IMG/VR virus record: IMGVR_UViG_3300033148_002107 | Coordinates: 1-37,480 of that record | DNA from: a virus | Length of the DNA stretch: 37,480 nt | Direction: 5' to 3' (one strand) | Part shown: piece after piece, positions 6,251-12,458 of the stretch | Position numbering within the stretch: position 1 is the stretch's first letter | Layout: each line of letters starts with the position of its first letter | Program-made: the position numbers and the translations under genes | Notes under the pieces: model-generated | Databases searched by the model: none | Seen by the model: only the letters and a program-made list of their open reading frames with translations | What the model was told of the DNA's origin: nothing

Positions 6251-6274
6251 TATTTTCCCCTCGTTTTTTAAAAG

Positions 6275-6352
6275 TGGTCGGGATGGTAGGATTTGAACCT
6301 ACGACAACTCGCTTCCAAGGCGAGGACTCTGACCAAACTGAGCTACATCCCG
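6275..6352 (-). tRNA. tRNA-Pro (UGG anticodon)
   Basis: A complete cloverleaf can be folded: acceptor CGGGATG/CATCCCG, D-arm GCTC/GAGT, anticodon stem CTCGC/GCGAG with loop CTTGGAA (anticodon TGG), T-arm GTAGG/CCTAC with loop TTCAAAT, discriminator A and an encoded CCA. It reads proline CCA codons, which are common in the phage structural genes. It is transcribed leftward together with rtcB from the promoter at 6361..6389 and begins within a few bases of the predicted start point. Confidence 0.95.
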
Positions 6353-6360
6353 ATAAACTA

Positions 6361-6389
6361 ACAATACAACAATGTATTACATTATGCAA
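6361..6389 (-). promoter_or_regulatory. Leftward promoter of tRNA-Pro/rtcB with palindromic operator
   Basis: Read leftward, TTGCAT (6384-6389) and TATTGT (6361-6366) are 17 bases apart. The spacer contains the perfect palindrome AATGTATTACATT (6371-6383, six-base arms around one central base), placed where a bound protein would block RNA polymerase. Confidence 0.7.
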
Positions 6390-6431
6390 CCACTAACGGG
6401 TATTATTTTACTCTTTATATATGATAGGAAT

Positions 6432-6468
6432 AAAAAAACCCGCATTACCGAGGGAGCAGTAAGCGGGC
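6432..6468 (-). terminator. Leftward rho-independent terminator
   Basis: Read leftward: a GCCCGCTTAC / GTAA-GCGGG hairpin followed by seven T (plus-strand A run 6432-6438). It would end transcripts that enter from the right before they reach the tRNA promoter. The same hairpin read rightward is the 5' stem of the candidate structured RNA. Confidence 0.6.
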
Positions 6469-7318
6469 TAAGATGCTTTGATTGAATCTACGTAGCATAG
6501 GACGTAGTTTGCAGTCTACGTGTTTTAAGCGTAAACTTAAGTCATCTGGAAACTTTAGAGGTCAACCAGATGGGATAACTTATTATATATTTATATTTGT
6601 AAAAAGTACAACCTATCATTTTCTACCACCTCGTAAATTGTATCTAGATCGGTACGGGTACACCAACAGTTCCGTTAATACGTGGCGCACCAGAAGTAAA
6701 CAGTCATATCGGTACACCCTTAAGATATGGTTGACGGCGTTAGAGTGTTACTAAGCGTCAAAAGGTATTTGGTTAAATGGGTGGAACGTGAGGTGACATA
6801 TGGAAAATATGACTAAAAATGAGAAACGATACTTATCTAAGCGAGAATGTGGATGGTGTGGACAAACGCTCGACCGTGATGGTTGTGGTGGTATTTATGG
6901 CCCAGCATGTAGTTCTGATGAGCTGAAAAAGCGCCGTGATGATTGTTTGAAGAATTATAAACCAAGAAACATTAAGCAGACACAGACCAAAGCTGGATAA
7001 GTTAACACCGTTATGCGGGTATTAGTATTACAGTAAGAGTATTTAGATGAGAGGTTGTAGCGGTGTGGAGCATCAGCGCATTGCTTAATGGACACACATC
7101 TCGACTGAGGTTAGAGCTTTTCGGTGAAGCAGCTAACTAGAGAACCGTAAGTAGAATGGCAAGCTACCTACAGCCTTTCTTCTAAGTACTTTTATTAATA
7201 AGTAATATGGATACAGTGATAGGACATTAAAGGGTGAAGTACAAATAAACAGCCCGCCCTTCGTATCGGGGCGTTTTAAAACAGAGTTAGTGGACAAGTG
7301 GTGTTGCTGACGGGCTTA
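6437..7318 (+). ncRNA. Candidate large structured RNA region (with a small ORF inside)
   Basis: About 340 bases (6437-6790) and 320 bases (7001-7318) without a convincing gene flank the small ORF at 6800. Both are full of stems: CATCTGG/CCAGATG (6543, 6566), CATATC/GATATG (6705, 6724), ACACCG/CGGTGT (7005, 7061), GTTAG/CTAAC with inner GCTTT/GAAGC (7110-7137) and AGCCCG/CGGGCT (7251, 7311). The 5' GCGGGCT (6463-6469) is fully complementary to AGCCCGC (7251-7257), which would close the whole region. A G-U pair at 7117/7127 favours the rightward strand. The size and place beside a tRNA recall the GOLLD/ROOL kind of phage RNA, but I cannot match either. Strand and borders are uncertain. Confidence 0.4.
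6800..7000 (+). CDS. Small Cys-rich (zinc-ribbon-like) protein
   Basis: The 66-residue protein has CGWC followed by two more cysteines (GYxPACSS-like spacing, here DGCGGIYGPACSS) and a basic helical tail. It could be a small zinc-binding protein. GAGGTGA stands before the ATG at a good distance. It lies alone between two stretches of structured, non-coding sequence, so it may act on or depend on that RNA. No function is known. Confidence 0.6.
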   Translation: MENMTKNEKRYLSKRECGWCGQTLDRDGCGGIYGPACSSDELKKRRDDCLKNYKPRNIKQTQTKAG

Positions 7319-7444
7319 AATGGATTTTGACCGTTTCTGATAATTGTTTGTTTATTTGATTAATAACATAAGGCTAGTAACTAGGTTATATATGGGTTGT
7401 CCCTAAGATACATTAGTCGAGTATTGCCTAAAGGAAAATAAATC

Positions 7445-7768
7445 ATGTATGTATACGTATTGAGACACCGTAAAGACTGCAATGCGCCAATAAAGATTGG
7501 TAAAGCTAAAGATCCATCAAAAAGAATAAAAACGCTTCAAACGGGAAGCGCGGAGAAACTAACCATTATCCACTTAGTTAAATGTAGAAGCGAAATGCAC
7601 TCTAGGGCTATTGAGTCAGAATTACACGCTAGGCTTAAGAGGTTTAAAAAAACCGGAGAATGGTACAAAGCAGACGCACTACCGAAGTTTAGAAAAATAA
7701 TGGATTCAATGATTTATCTAACCAAGAAGAGGATAGAGCCCGCCATTAAAGGATGTTGGACTTTATAA
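7445..7768 (+). CDS. GIY-YIG-superfamily nuclease, T5orf172 type
   Basis: The 107-residue protein follows the T5orf172 pattern of the GIY-YIG superfamily: VYVLRHR strand, PIKIGKAKDPSKRIKTLQTGS with the basic residues of the active site, and a later E-x-LHARLKRFKKTGEWY with the metal-binding glutamate and the final WY. Such single-domain proteins are DNA-cutting or DNA-binding accessory genes that move between phages. AAAGGAAA lies before the ATG. The region from 7319 to 7444 holds no gene, only AT-rich leader sequence. Confidence 0.8.
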   Translation: MYVYVLRHRKDCNAPIKIGKAKDPSKRIKTLQTGSAEKLTIIHLVKCRSEMHSRAIESELHARLKRFKKTGEWYKADALPKFRKIMDSMIYLTKKRIEPAIKGCWTL

Positions 7769-7843
7769 CCCTTGGTAGAACTATGTCTAACATACGAGAT
7801 ATTCGGTTATATATCATTAAAGGATCTTAATAAGGGGTTAATT

Positions 7844-8113
7844 ATGAGTAGAGCATCAAAATGGAAGCTTCTAGTATTCAGAAGAGCCGAAAAACAATCA
7901 CTAGATACTGCTCCATGCTATTTTTGTGGTAAAAACCTAACTTTTGATGAGGCAACAGTAGATCACTTTTTCCCAAAATCAAAGGGCGGCAAAAGTAACG
8001 CCAGTAATTTTGAAATATCCTGCCACCCTTGCAACCTGAAAAAAGGCGATACAGTGATGGACGGAAGATATAAACCAGAAAAACTGCGGATCAAAAAAAG
8101 AAAACGAAAATAA
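7844..8113 (+). CDS. HNH endonuclease
   Basis: The 89-residue protein has a complete HNH core: CYFC (C25, C28), VDHFFPKSKGG (D40-H41), N52/N55 and CHPCNLKKG (C60, C63, N64), ending in a lysine/arginine tail for DNA binding. The frame is open from 7772, but AAGGGG directly before the ATG at 7844 fixes the start. It is likely a free-standing homing-type nuclease, paired with the GIY-YIG-type gene upstream. Confidence 0.85.
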   Translation: MSRASKWKLLVFRRAEKQSLDTAPCYFCGKNLTFDEATVDHFFPKSKGGKSNASNFEISCHPCNLKKGDTVMDGRYKPEKLRIKKRKRK

Positions 8114-8157
8114 ACCACCCACCTATAAACAAAGCATAATAAGAGGTATAATTAATT

Positions 8158-8310
8158 ATGCATAAACCATTTTTAACGAAGCGAACCACAGAAGATAAGC
8201 TGTTTAAGTGGGCGGATAATAATAATCATTACCCATCTATTCGACTTAAATCTTTTGGGTGGTGCAGATGTGTATTTAAACCGAGGCGAATATTTACAGA
8301 ATCAAGATAA
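8158..8310 (+). CDS. Hypothetical 50-residue basic protein
   Basis: A short basic protein with a WCRC pair near residue 34 and an aromatic, arginine-rich end. AGAGG lies upstream at a rather long distance (about 13 bases). Its last codons overlap the -35 box and spacer of the ncRNA promoter. No family is recognised, and the call rests on an open frame and composition. Confidence 0.4.
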   Translation: MHKPFLTKRTTEDKLFKWADNNNHYPSIRLKSFGWCRCVFKPRRIFTESR

Positions 8311-8320
8311 GCGCTATAAT
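8293..8320 (+). promoter_or_regulatory. Promoter of the 8327 structured RNA
   Basis: TTTACA (8293-8298) and a consensus TATAAT (8315-8320) are separated by 16 bases. Transcription would begin near 8327, at the edge of the stem-rich stretch that ends in a terminator at 8712. Confidence 0.7.
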
Positions 8321-8326
8321 AGAAAC

Positions 8327-8712
8327 ACACAGCCGTTAGTCTAAATCGAACCGACACCGTATGGTGTACCTGCATTTGCTAGATTGGATTAACGCATTAA
8401 TAAGGCTTCTCCTCTAATCTTAGGGTTCGAGGTCACATAAACTCCTTTCAGTGGGAGCGAGCCTAAATATTCTGAAAGAGTGCATACTTCAAAGATGCAA
8501 ACCCTCTCACACCAATAAACTAATAGATGCGATTATTCGCAGGGTGCAAAAGAGAGGTTACTAATTCCGCTCACTAGCCTCAGCAACAGGCGTAACGGAC
8601 AGCTTGCTAGTGGATATGTCCTAGCCTCGCACCTAATCAGTGGAGGCGAACTTACTACTCCCCCTTAACCCAAAAGGTCTAGGTCTAAGCCACTTTAACG
8701 AGTGGCTTTTTA
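8327..8712 (+). ncRNA. Structured noncoding RNA, about 385 nt, unknown class
   Basis: This stretch has its own promoter and terminator and no convincing gene. It folds into many stems: a 12-pair stem with G-U pairs and one bulge (8335-8347 with 8382-8393) around hairpin ACACC-GTAT-GGTGT, CTTTCAG/CTGAAAG (8445, 8472), TGCAT/ATGCA, TGCGA-TTAT-TCGCA, CACTAGC/GCTAGTG (8572, 8606) and CCTAG/CTAGG. TCCG (8566) can pair with CGGA (8596) inside the CACTAGC loop, which would form a pseudoknot. The G-U pairs only work on this strand. It is not tmRNA, 6S or RNase P RNA by their known end or core sequences. The role is unknown. Confidence 0.65.
8688..8712 (+). terminator. Rho-independent terminator of the structured RNA
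   Basis: AGCCACT (8688-8694) pairs with AGTGGCT (8701-8707) around a six-base loop, followed by a run of T. It separates the RNA gene from the early operon. Confidence 0.85.
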
Positions 8713-8749
8713 ATTTCCGCAAATAAACCTAAAATAACCCTCAAATGTA

Positions 8750-8780
8750 TTGCGTTTAGTATATCAATGTGCAATAGTAT
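8750..8780 (+). promoter_or_regulatory. Possible early promoter before 8802
   Basis: TTGCGT (8750-8755) has only a weak -10 candidate (TAGTAT, 8775-8780, 19 bases away). The box sits in ATGTATTGCG, a degenerate form of the TGTATTACA core seen at three other promoters. The early operon must start in this gap, because a terminator lies just upstream. Confidence 0.35.
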
Positions 8781-8801
8781 TAAAAACAACGAGGGGAAAC
8801 T

Positions 8802-9062
8802 ATGAAATATATTAGAACAGCAGATGAAAACGGGAAACATGAAATATTTGTATTCCCTGAATCGGTAAATCATGACGCTATGGCGGAAGTTTTAGATCGA
8901 ATTAAAAACCAAACTAATGAGCCTTGGCAAAGATTACGTAGAGAGCCTGTTTCGGCTGGCTTTGTAAGTAAAGATGGAAAGTGTTTTGGCTCAAGTATGA
9001 CGCTTGGAATTAAATCCGACCAATCCGATACAGGATTATTATTAAGTCAGTACGAAACATAG
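8802..9062 (+). CDS. Hypothetical early protein, 86 residues
   Basis: A soluble protein with an N-terminal strand-rich part and a GFVSKDGKCFGSSMTLGI segment. I recall similar phage proteins only as hypothetical. It is the first gene of the rightward early operon. GAGGGG within the recurrent AACGAGGG leader precedes the ATG. Confidence 0.68.
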   Translation: MKYIRTADENGKHEIFVFPESVNHDAMAEVLDRIKNQTNEPWQRLRREPVSAGFVSKDGKCFGSSMTLGIKSDQSDTGLLLSQYET

Positions 9063-9095
9063 TAATAAAAAAGAAAACAACGAGGGAGAATGATT

Positions 9096-9449
9096 ATGAT
9101 TGACACGCTACACACTAGAGGCAAGCACACTAAATCATCCGAAAAGCTGAGAAGGGCGCGAAGACTCTATATCTTTTTGGTGGTACGTAATTTTGGAATA
9201 TCAAACAACGGTCTGTTTGACCGCGCAGCAGAAAGAATGATTGAGTCAGGATTGTATGCAAAATCAGCGAATAAGAGAGCTATCCGGTTTTCCATAATTA
9301 AATCAATGTTTAGATTTGAGCATCCGAGATTCAGGGTTGGCGATCCAGTTTACCGCGAATGGTTGTTTTCAAAAGGGCTTGATTGTCATTCTGGATACTT
9401 CAAACCGATTATGGACAACATTACACCGCTAGTTCAAAAAATAGCATAA
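9096..9449 (+). CDS. Hypothetical basic early protein
   Basis: The 117-residue product is basic, with an arginine-rich helix near the start (EKLRRARRLYIFLVV) and several aromatic residues. No domain is recognised. Two in-frame ATGs exist (9090, 9096). GGGAG lies one base before the first and seven before the second, so the second is the likely start. The first 20 bases of its leader are identical to those of the gene at 9474. Confidence 0.65.
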   Translation: MIDTLHTRGKHTKSSEKLRRARRLYIFLVVRNFGISNNGLFDRAAERMIESGLYAKSANKRAIRFSIIKSMFRFEHPRFRVGDPVYREWLFSKGLDCHSGYFKPIMDNITPLVQKIA

Positions 9450-9473
9450 AAAGGAAAACGAGGGAGAATGATT

Positions 9474-9692
9474 ATGAAATACGAAAGCGTAAAAGAATTT
9501 ATATGTGATTTAATCGACAATAAAGACGTTTGTTTTTCTGATAATTATGGTCGTCACTGGATGTATACAGATTACGAGTTTAAGCATAAAGACTTGGGTG
9601 ACGAGGAGTGGGTTAAAGGCTTATTCTGCTTGCATTTATATGGCTCAGGTATAAACAAAGAAAAAAACAAAAAAGGGATAAATAATGTCTAA
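9474..9692 (+). CDS. Hypothetical early protein, 72 residues
   Basis: A small acidic protein with many aromatic residues (DNYGRHWMYTDYEFK) and a lysine/asparagine tail. No family is recognised. As at 9096, the spacing from GGGAG favours the second of two ATGs (9474 rather than 9468). Confidence 0.6.
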   Translation: MKYESVKEFICDLIDNKDVCFSDNYGRHWMYTDYEFKHKDLGDEEWVKGLFCLHLYGSGINKEKNKKGINNV

Positions 9693-9846
9693 TCAAAAAC
9701 AACAAAACGAAAACGAACTAGCCCATCTCCGCGCAGCAATAGAAAGCATATCAGCTTGCATGGACACAGGCAGAGTAAATTCTGATGGGGATTTAGTGCT
9801 TGAAGATAATCAAGTGACTTTAATTAGATTAATACTTGAGGCTTAA
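9685..9846 (+). CDS. Small hypothetical protein, 53 residues
   Basis: This short frame starts within the end of the previous gene (eight-base overlap) with AGGGAT nine bases upstream. The product is acidic with a glutamine/asparagine-rich start and two probable helices. Function is unknown. Confidence 0.55.
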   Translation: MSNQKQQNENELAHLRAAIESISACMDTGRVNSDGDLVLEDNQVTLIRLILEA

Positions 9847-9847
9847 G

Positions 9848-9946
9848 ATGAAAACTTATCACATGAAAGAGTGTAAGCACTTAAAAAGAAAATCATGGGT
9901 TGAACGACTCATAGACTTTTTAATTATTCCACATAAGGAGTTTTGA
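9848..9946 (+). CDS. Small basic protein, 32 residues
   Basis: A 32-residue frame begins one base after the previous stop. The peptide is basic at the start (HLKRKS) and has a hydrophobic helix (ERLIDFLIIP). Its last codons contain the AAGGAG ribosome site of the YopX gene. The call rests on fit and packing, not on homology. Confidence 0.4.
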   Translation: MKTYHMKECKHLKRKSWVERLIDFLIIPHKEF

Positions 9947-9947
9947 T

Positions 9948-10328
9948 ATGAGAGAGATTAAATTCAGAGCGTGGTGTAACAATATGAAAGCTATGGTTGA
10001 TGTTATGGATGTTCACTTTTCTAAAAATAATGGGTACATAAAAACCCCTAGCAGCGGATTCTCTAAAAACTTCACCTTGCTGCAATACACCGGCCTAAAA
10101 GATAAAAACGACACAGAGATTTATGAGGGGGATATTGTAGGGTTTAACAATCACGCGCACCTAGTAGATTTTAGAGGCGGTAGCTTTGTTGTTGTTTATC
10201 CACCAGAGAACAGAAAGGAAATTGAAGGCGAGTGCCTGACGGATAATTTAGATGTATTTTTTAAATGCTTTAAGGGTGAAGTTATAGGAAATATTTACGA
10301 AAATCCAGAATTAATCGAGAACAGTTAA
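9948..10328 (+). CDS. YopX-family phage protein
   Basis: The 126-residue protein shows the YopX pattern: MREIKFRAW at the start, LLQYTGLKDKND-EIYEGDIV in the middle and EVIGNIYENPELI at the end. The family is widespread in phages and its function is unknown. AAGGAG stands seven bases before the ATG. It has the usual family length. Confidence 0.88.
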   Translation: MREIKFRAWCNNMKAMVDVMDVHFSKNNGYIKTPSSGFSKNFTLLQYTGLKDKNDTEIYEGDIVGFNNHAHLVDFRGGSFVVVYPPENRKEIEGECLTDNLDVFFKCFKGEVIGNIYENPELIENS

Positions 10329-10493
10329 ATGCAATCCATAAAAATAGAGATTCACCACATAATACTAATAGCCGGAGTACTCATATTATTTATGGGTCTA
10401 GCATGGCAACCCTTCTATATTCTAGGCGGTATATTTTGTTTATCGGCTTATTGTATTGATGTGATTAAAAGAATGAAGGAGGAAAAGGTATGA
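10329..10493 (+). CDS. Two-TM small membrane protein, 54 residues
   Basis: The frame starts directly after the YopX stop and ends in an ATGA overlap with the next gene. The product has two hydrophobic segments (about residues 9-24 and 28-45) and a basic tail, so it is probably a small inner-membrane protein. No family is recognised. Confidence 0.65.
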   Translation: MQSIKIEIHHIILIAGVLILFMGLAWQPFYILGGIFCLSAYCIDVIKRMKEEKV

Positions 10494-10861
10494 ATAATCA
10501 AAAAGAAATATATGAAGCGTTGTTAGCGGGTGAAACTTTAATTAACGTTAAGTTTAATAAGGTAAAAATGATAGACAGCTTTATTTATAATGAAAGAAAT
10601 GAAGGGATAAATCCAAATTTTATAAATCCGAACGTATGGCAAATATACAAAGAGCCAGAATGGCACGAGAATATTCCTGATGGCGGGGTGCTTTGCTGGT
10701 GTAAAGATTTAGAAAGCGAAAAAGAGGTTATAGATCAAATACGCTCGGAGGGCGCAAATAATGGGTATTATTCTTCAAGCTATAAGCACTGGTGCTACGC
10801 AAAACCACTAACAAAACGAGAAATACAAACCTTTGTGGATAATGCGCCGGAGGAAGTATAA
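10490..10861 (+). CDS. Hypothetical phage protein, 123 residues
   Basis: A soluble protein with NVWQIYKEPEWHENIPDGGVLCWCKD in its middle and PLTKREIQTFV near its end, a type I have seen in phage early regions without function. GGAGG lies upstream and the start overlaps the membrane-protein gene by four bases. Confidence 0.68.
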   Translation: MNNQKEIYEALLAGETLINVKFNKVKMIDSFIYNERNEGINPNFINPNVWQIYKEPEWHENIPDGGVLCWCKDLESEKEVIDQIRSEGANNGYYSSSYKHWCYAKPLTKREIQTFVDNAPEEV

Positions 10862-11059
10862 GTGCACGACGATAAACAAAGATTAAAGGTAGCTTTAGCT
10901 ATGGCCAAAGATTTCTTAGAAATAAGCCGAGCATGTAGCTATAAGAATCTAACCGATATTGAAAGGGAGAATATGAAAAATGTTGAGGTATTGGCAAAGC
11001 AGGTGCTTGATGACCCAACAGCATATAACCCGCTTGAAGATTTTGAGATTATTAAGTGA
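10862..11059 (+). CDS. Hypothetical protein, 65 residues
   Basis: The gene begins with GTG right after the previous stop, with GGAGG about six bases upstream. The product is helical and acidic at the end. Its stop overlaps the GTG of the methyltransferase (GTGA), which suggests coupled translation. Confidence 0.62.
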   Translation: MHDDKQRLKVALAMAKDFLEISRACSYKNLTDIERENMKNVEVLAKQVLDDPTAYNPLEDFEIIK

Positions 11060-11922
11060 AGGTTCTCGACCTCTTTAGCGGAATCGGTGGATTTTCTTTA
11101 GGTTTAGAAAGAGCGGGAATGGAAACGATTGCTTTTTGCGAGATTGAGAAATTCCCCCGGCAGGTTTTAGCCAAGCATTGGCCTAATATACCAATTTATG
11201 AGGATGTGAGAAATGTCACAAAAGAAAGGCTCGACGCAGATGGAATTTACCCGGACGTTATTTGCGGAGGATTCCCCTGTCAAGACATCTCAGTTGCAGG
11301 AAAGCAAACCGGCATTAACGGCGAAAGATCGGGGTTGTGGTCAGAGTGCGCCCGTATTCTTGGGGAGTTTAAGCCAAAATTCGCCGTCTTTGAAAACGTC
11401 ACAGCACTGCTTAACGGAGAGCGGGGAGATTGGTTTAAGCGAGTTTTGTGGGACATTTCCAAGGTCGGGTATGATGCGGAATGGCATTGTATCCCAGCTT
11501 CCGAATTTAGCGCGCACCATCACAGAGATAGGGCGTGGATTGTATGCTACCCCAAGGAGCTGCTCGGCAATGGCGGCGAGGCTAACAGAGAAAACGGCAA
11601 ACGCGAAATTCCCAAACTTAGAAACGCAAATTGCGAGGACGCTATGGCCTACTCCTACGGCGAGCGACAGCAAAGGGACGAGGAAACTAGAAACGCTACA
11701 GAAATCTGGCCGAGGGTTTACGAACAGCTTAAACGATGCATTGACAGTGACAAACGGAGAGCATGGGAGTTTGAACCCGGAGTGGGTCGAGTGGCTAATG
11801 GGATTCCCGGTAGGGCACACAGACTTAAAGGATTAGGAAACGCTGTTGTCCCCCAAATACCAGAATTAATAGGCCGAGCAATTATGAGCGTAGAAAATGA
11901 GCAAAATAACAAAACACGCTAA
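11056..11922 (+). CDS. dcm: DNA (cytosine-5) methyltransferase
   Basis: The 288-residue enzyme has the C5-methylase motifs in order: VLDLFSGIGGFSLGLE (SAM binding, 3-18), GGFPCQDIS with catalytic C75, ENV (113-115), HHRDRAWIV (155-163) and GNAVVPQ near the end. The target domain between 165 and 260 is short. It methylates cytosine in phage DNA, most likely to escape host restriction. It starts with GTG. A second frame of 207 codons (11213..11836) is open inside this gene and reads as a recognisable protein, so much of the gene appears to code twice. Confidence 0.92.
   Translation: MKVLDLFSGIGGFSLGLERAGMETIAFCEIEKFPRQVLAKHWPNIPIYEDVRNVTKERLDADGIYPDVICGGFPCQDISVAGKQTGINGERSGLWSECARILGEFKPKFAVFENVTALLNGERGDWFKRVLWDISKVGYDAEWHCIPASEFSAHHHRDRAWIVCYPKELLGNGGEANRENGKREIPKLRNANCEDAMAYSYGERQQRDEETRNATEIWPRVYEQLKRCIDSDKRRAWEFEPGVGRVANGIPGRAHRLKGLGNAVVPQIPELIGRAIMSVENEQNNKTR
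11213..11836 (+). CDS. Methyltransferase-nested companion protein (alternate frame)
   Basis: A 207-residue frame lies wholly inside the methyltransferase in the +1 frame. It has its own ATG with GAGG nine bases upstream. Its sequence carries signatures I recall from separate phage proteins near C5 methylases: TLFAEDSPVKTSQ, the cysteine region CGTFPRSGMM, LWPTPTASDSKG and LNPEWVEWLMGFPVGHTDL. The last one is coded by the same bases as the EPGVGRVANGIPGRAHR segment of the methylase. Function is unknown; a role in target choice or as a partner of the methylase is a guess. Expression needs proof. Confidence 0.55.
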   Translation: MSQKKGSTQMEFTRTLFAEDSPVKTSQLQESKPALTAKDRGCGQSAPVFLGSLSQNSPSLKTSQHCLTESGEIGLSEFCGTFPRSGMMRNGIVSQLPNLARTITEIGRGLYATPRSCSAMAARLTEKTANAKFPNLETQIARTLWPTPTASDSKGTRKLETLQKSGRGFTNSLNDALTVTNGEHGSLNPEWVEWLMGFPVGHTDLKD

Positions 11923-12178
11923 AGATATGTCTTGTATCCGATGCGGGATGGAGTACGAAACAAGAGCCTGCCATTATAATGGTGTTCGTCAACTAGCTTT
12001 TGGTAAGGGGCGCGGGATTAAGTGCTCGGATGTGGCTACGGCTGAATTCTGCCATCGATGTGACCAAGACTTTACGGAGGGCAGCGTCAGCGAATCATGG
12101 CTAAATAAGTGGGAGAGAAGCGAGGAGTTCATGTACTGGGTAATAATGACGGCAATTAGACGAGAAAAAGATTATTAA
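11897..12178 (+). CDS. Zinc-binding phage protein, four CxxC-type ligands
   Basis: The 93-residue protein has CIRCG near the start, the block ACHYNGVRQLAFGKGRG and then CHRCD, followed by a helix with ERSEEFMYWVIMTAIRR. This pattern is a recurrent phage protein, as I recall, located near recombination genes; no function is established. It overlaps the methylase end by 26 bases. Confidence 0.72.
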   Translation: MSKITKHAKDMSCIRCGMEYETRACHYNGVRQLAFGKGRGIKCSDVATAEFCHRCDQDFTEGSVSESWLNKWERSEEFMYWVIMTAIRREKDY

Positions 12179-12184
12179 ATAAGC

Positions 12185-12213
12185 TTGCACAATGTATTAC
12201 AATTTACTATAAT
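12185..12213 (+). promoter_or_regulatory. Rightward promoter of the recombination genes with operator core
   Basis: TTGCAC (12185-12190) and a consensus TATAAT (12208-12213) are 17 bases apart. The spacer begins with AATGTATTACAAT (12191-12203), one base different from the palindrome in the tRNA/rtcB promoter. Confidence 0.8.
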
Positions 12214-12242
12214 TACTTACATTGAAACGAGGGAGAATAAAA

Positions 12243-12443
12243 ATGAATAACCTAGACCAATCAATGCAAATAATCGACAAGGTTACAGAAAAGATGGCTG
12301 AAAACCGCAGAGAAGAAGCGTTAACCAGAAAGCTAGAAAATAATGATATTTACGCAGACAAAGAAAGAGATATGGATTTAGAGGATAAGCCGCGCCAAGC
12401 AGAAAAGTTGCGCGAGATAGTAAAGGCTCGATCTATTTATTAA
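12243..12443 (+). CDS. Hypothetical charged helical protein, 66 residues
   Basis: The product is highly charged and helical (many E, K, R and D), with no domain I know. The frame is open from a TTG at 12222, but the GAGGGAG leader places the start at the ATG 12243. It is the first gene after the promoter at 12185 and precedes the ERF recombinase. Confidence 0.65.
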   Translation: MNNLDQSMQIIDKVTEKMAENRREEALTRKLENNDIYADKERDMDLEDKPRQAEKLREIVKARSIY

Positions 12444-12458
12444 AACGAGGGAATAGAA

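Noticed and set aside
6482-6754. A 90-codon rightward frame in the central RNA region
   Set aside because: It has no ribosome site, an unlikely composition and covers several perfect inverted repeats. The structured RNA reading explains the region better.
6437-7318. A group I or group II intron
   Set aside because: AAGATATGG at 6722 looks a little like the S element of group I introns, but no matching P7 partner, no R element and no split gene around the region are visible.
8327-8712. tmRNA, RNase P RNA or 6S RNA
   Set aside because: The tRNA-like ends and tag frame of tmRNA, the conserved cores of RNase P RNA and the single long bubble of 6S RNA are all absent.
11341-11820. A 159-codon leftward frame antisense to the methyltransferase
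   Set aside because: It has no ribosome site and no recognisable motif. It is probably kept open by the double-coding constraint on the other strand.
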